Translations under genes and position numbers: made by a program
In this document: positions 59,458 through 64,000 of the stretch, one piece after another
How the letters are laid out: each line of letters starts with the position of its first letter
Numbering within the stretch: position 1 is the first letter of the stretch
NCBI GenBank assembly: GCA_050295975.1
Contig: JBNKQR010000007.1
Span: 1-64,000, forward strand
Direction: 5' to 3'
Origin: JAPHTQ01 sp050295975
Lineage (GTDB): Bacteria > Pseudomonadota > Gammaproteobacteria > Thiohalomonadales > Thiohalomonadaceae
Length of the DNA: 64,000 bases
Notes under the pieces: generated by a model
What the model was told of the DNA's origin: nothing
Seen by the model: only the letters and a program-made list of their open reading frames with translations
Databases searched by the model: none

Positions 59458-59697
59458 TCAGGCTTGCGCCTTGAGCAGGCTAGCAACGCGATCGGAAGCC
59501 TGGGCGCCTTTGGACAGCCAGTGCTCAACACGCTCGCGATCGATACGCAGACGCTCTTCATTGCCGCGGGCAAGCGGGTTGAAGAAGCCAAGGCGCTCGA
59601 TGAAGCGACCGTCACGACGGTTACGACTGTCGGTGACTACGATTTGATAAAAAGGACGCTTTTTTGCGCCACCACGTGACATACGGATGGTTACCAT
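59458..59697 (-). CDS. rpsP: 30S ribosomal protein S16
   Basis: 79-residue ribosomal protein with the canonical start MVTIRMSRGGAKKRPFYQIV and RRDGRFIERLGFFNP. It is the first gene of the rpsP-rimM-trmD-rplS operon, downstream of ffh, which ends in its own hairpin. Its small size and position are exactly typical. Confidence 0.99.
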   Translation of the reverse strand: MVTIRMSRGGAKKRPFYQIVVTDSRNRRDGRFIERLGFFNPLARGNEERLRIDRERVEHWLSKGAQASDRVASLLKAQA

Positions 59698-59795
59698 GCC
59701 GGAAAATTCCTCGTCTTCACAAACAAACGGGGCCGCCCAACGGCGACCCTCAGATTAGCAAGCCCGCGATTGTACGACGAAACAACGGGAAAGAA

Positions 59796-59823
59796 AACCC
59801 CGAATTAGCGTAAAACGGGGGTT
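59796..59823 (-). terminator. ffh terminator
   Basis: Stem CCCCG/CGGGG plus an AA/TT extension with one bulge and a 13-nt loop, beginning at the ffh stop codon and followed on the minus strand by TTTTCTTTC. It separates ffh from rpsP. Confidence 0.6.
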
Positions 59824-61180
59824 AGAACGGCATACCGGGAGGCATACCGCCTTTCAGGCCGCGCAGCATTTTTGCCATGCCGCCGCCCTTCATCTTTTTC
59901 ATCATCTTCTGCATCTGGGTGAACTGCTTCAACAGGCGGTTCACATCCTGCACCTGGGTACCAGAGCCAGTGGCGATACGGCGCTTGCGTGAACCACGGA
60001 TGATATCAGGACGCTGACGCTCTCCCGGGGTCATGGAGTTGATGATCGCCTCCAGCCGGAGGAACTCCTTATCATTGACCTGGGCCTTGGCCGCATCTGG
60101 GATATTACCCATACCCGGCAACTTATCCATCAGTGCACCGACACCGCCGAGGCTCTGCATCTGACGTAGCTGATCGCGGAAGTCTTCCAGGTCGAAACCC
60201 TTGCCCTTCCTCAGTTTACTGGCGAGTTGCTCGGCCTTCTTATGGTCGACCTTCTGCTGTACCTCCTCCACCAGGGAGAGCACATCCCCCATATCGAGGA
60301 TACGGGAGGCAAGACGGTCCGGGTGGAACGGCTCCAGTGCGGTGCTCTTCTCGCCCACACCGAGGAATTTGATCGGCTTGCCGGTGATCTGGCGTACCGA
60401 TAACGCCGCACCGCCGCGGGCGTCACCATCGGTCTTGGTCAGGATCACCCCGGTCAGTGGCAGCGCATCGCCAAAGGCCTTGGCGGTGTTGGCCGCATCC
60501 TGGCCGGTCATGCTGTCGACCACGAAGAGGGTCTCGATTGGCTCAACCGCGCTATGCAGCTGCTGGATCTCCGCCATCATCTCTTCATCAATGTGCAGGC
60601 GACCTGCGGTATCCAGCAGCAGTACGTCGATATGTTTCTTGCGCGCCGCGTCCAGCGCTGCCCTGGCGATAGCAACCGGTTTCTCGCCACCGCTACTGGG
60701 GAAGAACTCCACCCCAACCTCATTCGCCAGAGTCTTCAACTGCTCAATCGCCGCCGGGCGGTAGACGTCGGCACTGACCACCATCACCGATTTGTTCTTT
60801 TTCTCTTTCAGCCAACGCGCCAGTTTGCCAACGCTGGTGGTCTTACCTGCCCCCTGCAAGCCCGCCATCAGTACTACCGCAGGGGGCGTGGTGCTGAGAT
60901 TCAGCTCCTCGTTACTTTCGCCCATCAACTTGACCAGTTCGTCATTGACGATCTTGATCAACGCCTGGCCGGGGGTGAGGCTCTCCAGCACATCCTTACC
61001 GACGGCTCGGCTCTTCACATGGTCGATAAATTCGCGCACCACTGGCAGGGCGACGTCCGCCTCCAGCAGGGCCATGCGTACCTCGCGCAGGGTATCTTTG
61101 ATGTTCTCTTCGGTCAGGCGAGCGCTACCGCGCAGGTTACGCAGGGTCTGGCCAAGGCGGGATGTCAGGCTTTCAAACAT
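59822..61180 (-). CDS. ffh: Signal recognition particle protein Ffh
   Basis: GTPase that with 4.5S RNA targets membrane proteins to FtsY and SecYEG. It is 452 residues long. The N domain is followed by the G domain with GLQGAGKTT at 107-115, the DTAGRL motif and TKTDGDARGGAALS, then the Met-rich M domain (from ~300) with MDKLPGMGN and the RIATGSGTQVQDVNRLLKQF signature and a C-terminal MPPGMPF tail. It is a single-gene unit between hairpins. Confidence 0.99.
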   Translation of the reverse strand: MFESLTSRLGQTLRNLRGSARLTEENIKDTLREVRMALLEADVALPVVREFIDHVKSRAVGKDVLESLTPGQALIKIVNDELVKLMGESNEELNLSTTPPAVVLMAGLQGAGKTTSVGKLARWLKEKKNKSVMVVSADVYRPAAIEQLKTLANEVGVEFFPSSGGEKPVAIARAALDAARKKHIDVLLLDTAGRLHIDEEMMAEIQQLHSAVEPIETLFVVDSMTGQDAANTAKAFGDALPLTGVILTKTDGDARGGAALSVRQITGKPIKFLGVGEKSTALEPFHPDRLASRILDMGDVLSLVEEVQQKVDHKKAEQLASKLRKGKGFDLEDFRDQLRQMQSLGGVGALMDKLPGMGNIPDAAKAQVNDKEFLRLEAIINSMTPGERQRPDIIRGSRKRRIATGSGTQVQDVNRLLKQFTQMQKMMKKMKGGGMAKMLRGLKGGMPPGMPF

Positions 61181-61201
61181 AGTAATAGGGGGTCCTAAAA
61201 C

Positions 61202-61223
61202 AAAAAAACCGTATGAATACGGC
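61202..61223 (-). terminator. Terminator after the metallo-hydrolase gene
   Basis: The minus strand has a CCGTA/TACGG stem with a 4-nt loop, then TTTTTTTG. It lies 25 nt after the stop of the metallo-beta-lactamase-fold gene and 20 nt before ffh, so it insulates the two. Confidence 0.66.
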
Positions 61224-61247
61224 TTGATGATTAATTACGAGAAGTGA

Positions 61248-62015
61248 TTATAACTTCAAAATCTGGCTACCACTAAGATGAGATAGCGGACGGTCGGTAA
61301 TCAGCTGACAACACTCCTGGAAGATCATCTCCTCCTCCCCCGGTTTGGCGTGGGTTAGATAGACGTGGGGATTGTGTTTAAGCTTCTTCAGGTCATCTGC
61401 CAGCAGTTGTGGACAGTAGTGTCGGGACTTCTCGCACATGGCCTGCTCTGCGTTGGAAAAGGCTGACTCGACCACCAGATGGTCCAGGCGATCCAGCTCA
61501 TTCAGCCCCTCCCACAGGGTGTCATTACTGGTGGTGTCACCGCTAAAACAGAAGGTGCCGCCGGGATACTCCACCACATAGGCCACGGTCGGGACCAGAT
61601 GATTAACGGGAATCATGCTGAAATGCATGTCACCCACCGCCTTGCGCTCACCTGGCTTCATCGCCTCATAGACCATCACCGGAAACTCCTCGGATGGCAG
61701 GGCAGAAAAATCAGGCCAGATAATGTCGTTGAAGATATGCTCCTGCAGCGCCTTGATGGTCTGGGGCAGAGCGTGAATAATCACCGGCTGTGGCAGGCAA
61801 TCGAAGATACTGTCGATCATCAGCGGAATCGTATGGATGTGATCCATATGAGAGTGGGTGAGGAAAATGTGACGGATCTTCGCCAACTCGTTGAGTTCGA
61901 GATCTGCGACGCCACTTCCAGCATCGATCAGCACCTCGTCGCCCAGCAGGAATGACGTGGTTCGACGGCCTGCGCCACCGATTCCACCACTGCATCCAAG
62001 TACCCTCAGCTCCAT
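61248..62015 (-). CDS. Metallo-beta-lactamase-fold hydrolase (class II cyclic-nucleotide phosphodiesterase-like)
   Basis: 255 residues. The metal-binding THSHMDHI motif (H54-x-H56-x-D58-H59) follows VLIDAGSGVADLELNEL; later ligands are in IPVNHLVPTVAY, FSGDTTSNDTLWE and YLTHAKPG. The motif set and length fit the class II 3',5'-cyclic-nucleotide phosphodiesterase/RNase Z-like group rather than beta-lactamases. cAMP as substrate is possible but not proven. It stands alone, with its own terminator. Confidence 0.8.
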   Translation of the reverse strand: MELRVLGCSGGIGGAGRRTTSFLLGDEVLIDAGSGVADLELNELAKIRHIFLTHSHMDHIHTIPLMIDSIFDCLPQPVIIHALPQTIKALQEHIFNDIIWPDFSALPSEEFPVMVYEAMKPGERKAVGDMHFSMIPVNHLVPTVAYVVEYPGGTFCFSGDTTSNDTLWEGLNELDRLDHLVVESAFSNAEQAMCEKSRHYCPQLLADDLKKLKHNPHVYLTHAKPGEEEMIFQECCQLITDRPLSHLSGSQILKL

Positions 62016-62092
62016 TCAGGATCTCCACATCTATTTCGGCTGGTCTCTAAATAAAGTCGTAAGCTGCCACTGCTTCCAGGCAACTTATTCAG

Positions 62093-62155
62093 CTCATGGC
62101 GCACCATGAGATCGTTAAAAACATCAACCAGGTATATATTCCAGCTATTATATAC
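62093..62155. repeat. Two inverted repeats upstream of the CcsA-like gene
   Basis: CTCATGG-CGCA-CCATGAG at 62093-62110 is a perfect 7-bp hairpin, and GTATATA-N10-TATATAC at 62132-62155 is a perfect 7-bp inverted repeat. They lie in the 318-bp divergent gap 62016-62333, which shows no gene. They may be operators for one of the divergent genes. Confidence 0.4.
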
Positions 62156-62333
62156 ATCAATACTTGCAGATAATCTATTGTTAGATCAGCAGTTATTCCG
62201 GAAAACGAATTAGCTTCACAATTTTCACGCACTGGTCCGGGGGGTGTATATACCTCATAAGGAGGCTAAGGCTCTTCACCCTCCCCTCCGCTTGTGCGAA
62301 CATTGCGCCCTGACATCTTAAACTGGAACCGGC

Positions 62334-63137
62334 ATGAAGGTATTACTCCCGCTAATTGGCATCGTTCTCTACAGTAGCGCGACTTTTCTCCTGCTACGCC
62401 GTCTGGCAACGGGAATTGAGGCGCAGTCTCGCCCTAAAATGCTGTCGCTGGGATTGGCCGGAGGAGGTGCACTGGCACATATTCTTGTGCTGAATCACCT
62501 GCTATTGACCCCGCATGGTCTCAATCTCAGTTTCTTCCATGTTCTCTCCCTCACCGCCTGGCTGGCCACGGTACTGGTGCTGTTTTCCGCATTAAAGCAT
62601 CCTCTGGAAAATCTTGGCATCGGGCTTCTTCCGTTGAGTGCTGTGGCGCTGCTGCTACAGAGCTTTGGCGGCAGTGGTGGGACCATCATCACCGTTAGTA
62701 CAGGATTGAAGATCCACATCCTGCTCTCCATCTTCTCCTACAGCCTGCTTGGTATAGCCGCACTACAGGCCCTGCTGCTGGCTGTGCAGAATCGTCATCT
62801 ACGCAATCGCCATCCTGGTGGTTTCGTTCGTGCCCTGCCTCCGCTGGAGACCATGGAGCAACTGCTTTTCCGTATGATCGGTCTCGGCTATATCCTGCTC
62901 AGTCTATCTCTGTTGACCGGTGCGACCTATCTGGATGACATCTTCGCCCAACATCTGGTGCATAAGACCGTTCTTTCTGTCGCCGCCTGGATGGTTTTTG
63001 CCATTCTGCTGTGGGGGCGCTGGCGCCACGGCTGGCGTGGTCGCATTGCGGTACGCTGGACGCTGGTGGGCTTTGTTGTACTGATGCTGGCCTATTTCGG
63101 TAGTAAGCTGGTGCTGGAGTTGATCCTGCATCGCTGA
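62334..63137 (+). CDS. ypjD: CcsA/YpjD-type inner-membrane protein
   Basis: 267-residue protein with about eight membrane helices (for example LIGIVLYSSATFLLL, LSLTAWLATVLVLFSAL, ILLSIFSYSLLGIAALQALLLA). It has the cytochrome c assembly/CcsA family pattern, with His in HILLSIFSYS and in LVHKTVLSVAAWMVF as possible heme ligands; it lacks the tryptophan-rich WWD motif of CcmC/CcmF. Its place between ffh and the CNNM-family gene equals the E. coli ffh-ypjD-yfjD order. The exact function of YpjD is not established. Confidence 0.87.
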   Translation: MKVLLPLIGIVLYSSATFLLLRRLATGIEAQSRPKMLSLGLAGGGALAHILVLNHLLLTPHGLNLSFFHVLSLTAWLATVLVLFSALKHPLENLGIGLLPLSAVALLLQSFGGSGGTIITVSTGLKIHILLSIFSYSLLGIAALQALLLAVQNRHLRNRHPGGFVRALPPLETMEQLLFRMIGLGYILLSLSLLTGATYLDDIFAQHLVHKTVLSVAAWMVFAILLWGRWRHGWRGRIAVRWTLVGFVVLMLAYFGSKLVLELILHR

Positions 63138-63213
63138 CCGGCGGCCCTTGACACCTCGTCACCGACTCCCTGTAATTACATACTCCTGTTCCTAGCAAAG
63201 GCATTACACCTTC

Positions 63214-64000
63214 TTGTTAAACGATATTCCCTTATGGGTACTGTTCACAGTAATCGGCCTGTTAGTCTTGGCCTCCGCTTTCTTTTCCGGTTCGGAAACC
63301 GGCCTGATGAGCCTGAATCGCTATCGCCTACGCCATCTGGTGGGGGCAAAAAGCGCGGGGGCGATCCGCGCCAGTGAATTGCTCAAGCGGCCGGACCGTC
63401 TGATCGGTCTGATCCTGCTGGGCAACAACTTCGTCAATATTCTCGCCTCCTCCATCGCCACCATCATCGCCATCCGTATGCTTGGCGGCGATGGTATTAT
63501 CGAGAATTTAGTGGCAACCCTACTACTGACCGTTGTAATCCTGATCTTTGCCGAGATCACTCCCAAGACCCTGGCGGCACTGCATCCGGAAAGGCTGGCC
63601 TTCCCCGCAACGGTGATCCTCAAACCGCTGCTACGTGTACTCTACCCAGTTGTCTGGCTGCTCAATACGATTCCCAATGCCCTGCTGAGAATGATGGGCG
63701 TATCACAGGAAGATGCGGATCGTCACAGCCTCAGCAGTGAGGAACTGCGTATCGTGGTCAACGAGGCCGGGGCGATGATCCCGCGCCGTCACCAGAAAAT
63801 GCTACTCAATATTCTCGATTTGGAGAAGGTGACCGTGGAAGACATTATGGTGCCGCGTAACGAGATCATCGGCATCAATATGGACGACAGCGAGGAAGAC
63901 ATCCTCAAACAGATCAATACATCTCAGCACACCCGTCTACCTGTCTACCGTGGCGATATCGGCAACGTGCTTGGCTTTGTGCACCTGCGCAATGTTCTCT
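63214..64000 (+). CDS. CNNM/CorC-family transporter or hemolysin-like protein (3' end beyond window)
   Basis: Open to the right edge, 262 codons visible. The start is probably TTG at 63214 (AAAGG 12 bases upstream); no ATG lies near. The N-terminal DUF21 membrane domain begins LLVLASAFFSGSETGLMSLNRYRLRHL, contains GNNFVNILASS and AEITPKTLAALHPER, and is followed by the CBS-domain start VEDIMVPRNEIIGI. It closely resembles E. coli YfjD/CorB. Members are linked to Mg2+/Co2+ efflux or resistance. It lies 76 nt after ypjD, likely in the same operon. Confidence 0.9.
   Translation, partial: MLNDIPLWVLFTVIGLLVLASAFFSGSETGLMSLNRYRLRHLVGAKSAGAIRASELLKRPDRLIGLILLGNNFVNILASSIATIIAIRMLGGDGIIENLVATLLLTVVILIFAEITPKTLAALHPERLAFPATVILKPLLRVLYPVVWLLNTIPNALLRMMGVSQEDADRHSLSSEELRIVVNEAGAMIPRRHQKMLLNILDLEKVTVEDIMVPRNEIIGINMDDSEEDILKQINTSQHTRLPVYRGDIGNVLGFVHLRNVL

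Noticed and set aside
1..64000. CRISPR arrays, rRNA genes, prophage or transposase genes
   Set aside because: No regularly spaced repeats, rRNA sequence, phage structural genes or transposase motifs were seen on either strand.

Overview
The window is a chromosomal segment of a polarly flagellated gammaproteobacterium. Three things point there: the Pseudomonas/Vibrio-type three-tier flagellar regulators (FleQ, FleS/FleR), the recA/recX/alaS/lysC/csrA/tRNA-Ser/tRNA-Arg order, and the rpsP-rimM-trmD-rplS operon next to ffh. Gene style resembles free-living or symbiotic sulfur-oxidising Chromatiales-like bacteria, but nothing in the window proves the genus. No CRISPR array, prophage, transposase or integrase gene is visible.

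1-16,000 (minus strand): late and middle flagellar genes fliK(partial)-fliJ-fliI-fliH-fliG-fliF-fliE, the two-component pair fleR/fleS, the master activator fleQ, then fliT-fliS-fliD-flaG-fliC. 16,000-18,150 (plus strand): a lone TPR-sulfotransferase gene with its own sigma-54 promoter sits inside the flagellar cluster. 18,170-28,730 (minus): the complete rod-ring-hook operon flgBCDEFGHIJKL. 28,730-32,910: tRNA-Arg(CCT), a YcgR-like PilZ flagellar brake, flgN-flgM-flgA, then cheV and cheR on the plus strand. Promoters were read by eye. Sigma-54 (-24/-12) sites precede fleS, fliD, flgB, flgA, the sulfotransferase and possibly fliK. Sigma-28 sites precede fliC and flgM. This is the regulatory order expected for FleQ -> FleSR -> FliA control.

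33,900-34,700: tRNA-Arg(ACG) and tRNA-Ser(GCT). These two and tRNA-Arg(CCT) at 29.2 kb are the only tRNAs in the window. Each is followed, downstream on its own strand, by a non-coding element that ends in a second copy of that tRNA's 3' end. Two of the elements share a four-hairpin architecture although their stem sequences differ. This is the most unusual structure in the window.

34,700-43,600: csrA, lysC, alaS, recX, recA, a BrxR/CapW-like WYL regulator, thpR, pncC, a small unknown gene and a short PilZ protein. 43,700-53,650 (plus): mutS, sixA and an AddB-like nuclease / AddA helicase-nuclease pair, so this is a DNA-repair block. 53,690-62,015 (minus): dsbC, xerD, ogt, a periplasmic TPR protein, rplS-trmD-rimM-rpsP, ffh and a metallo-beta-lactamase-fold hydrolase. 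62,330-64,000 (plus): a CcsA/YpjD-type membrane protein and the start of a CNNM/CorC-family transporter that runs off the window. Only fliK and this last gene are cut by the window edges.
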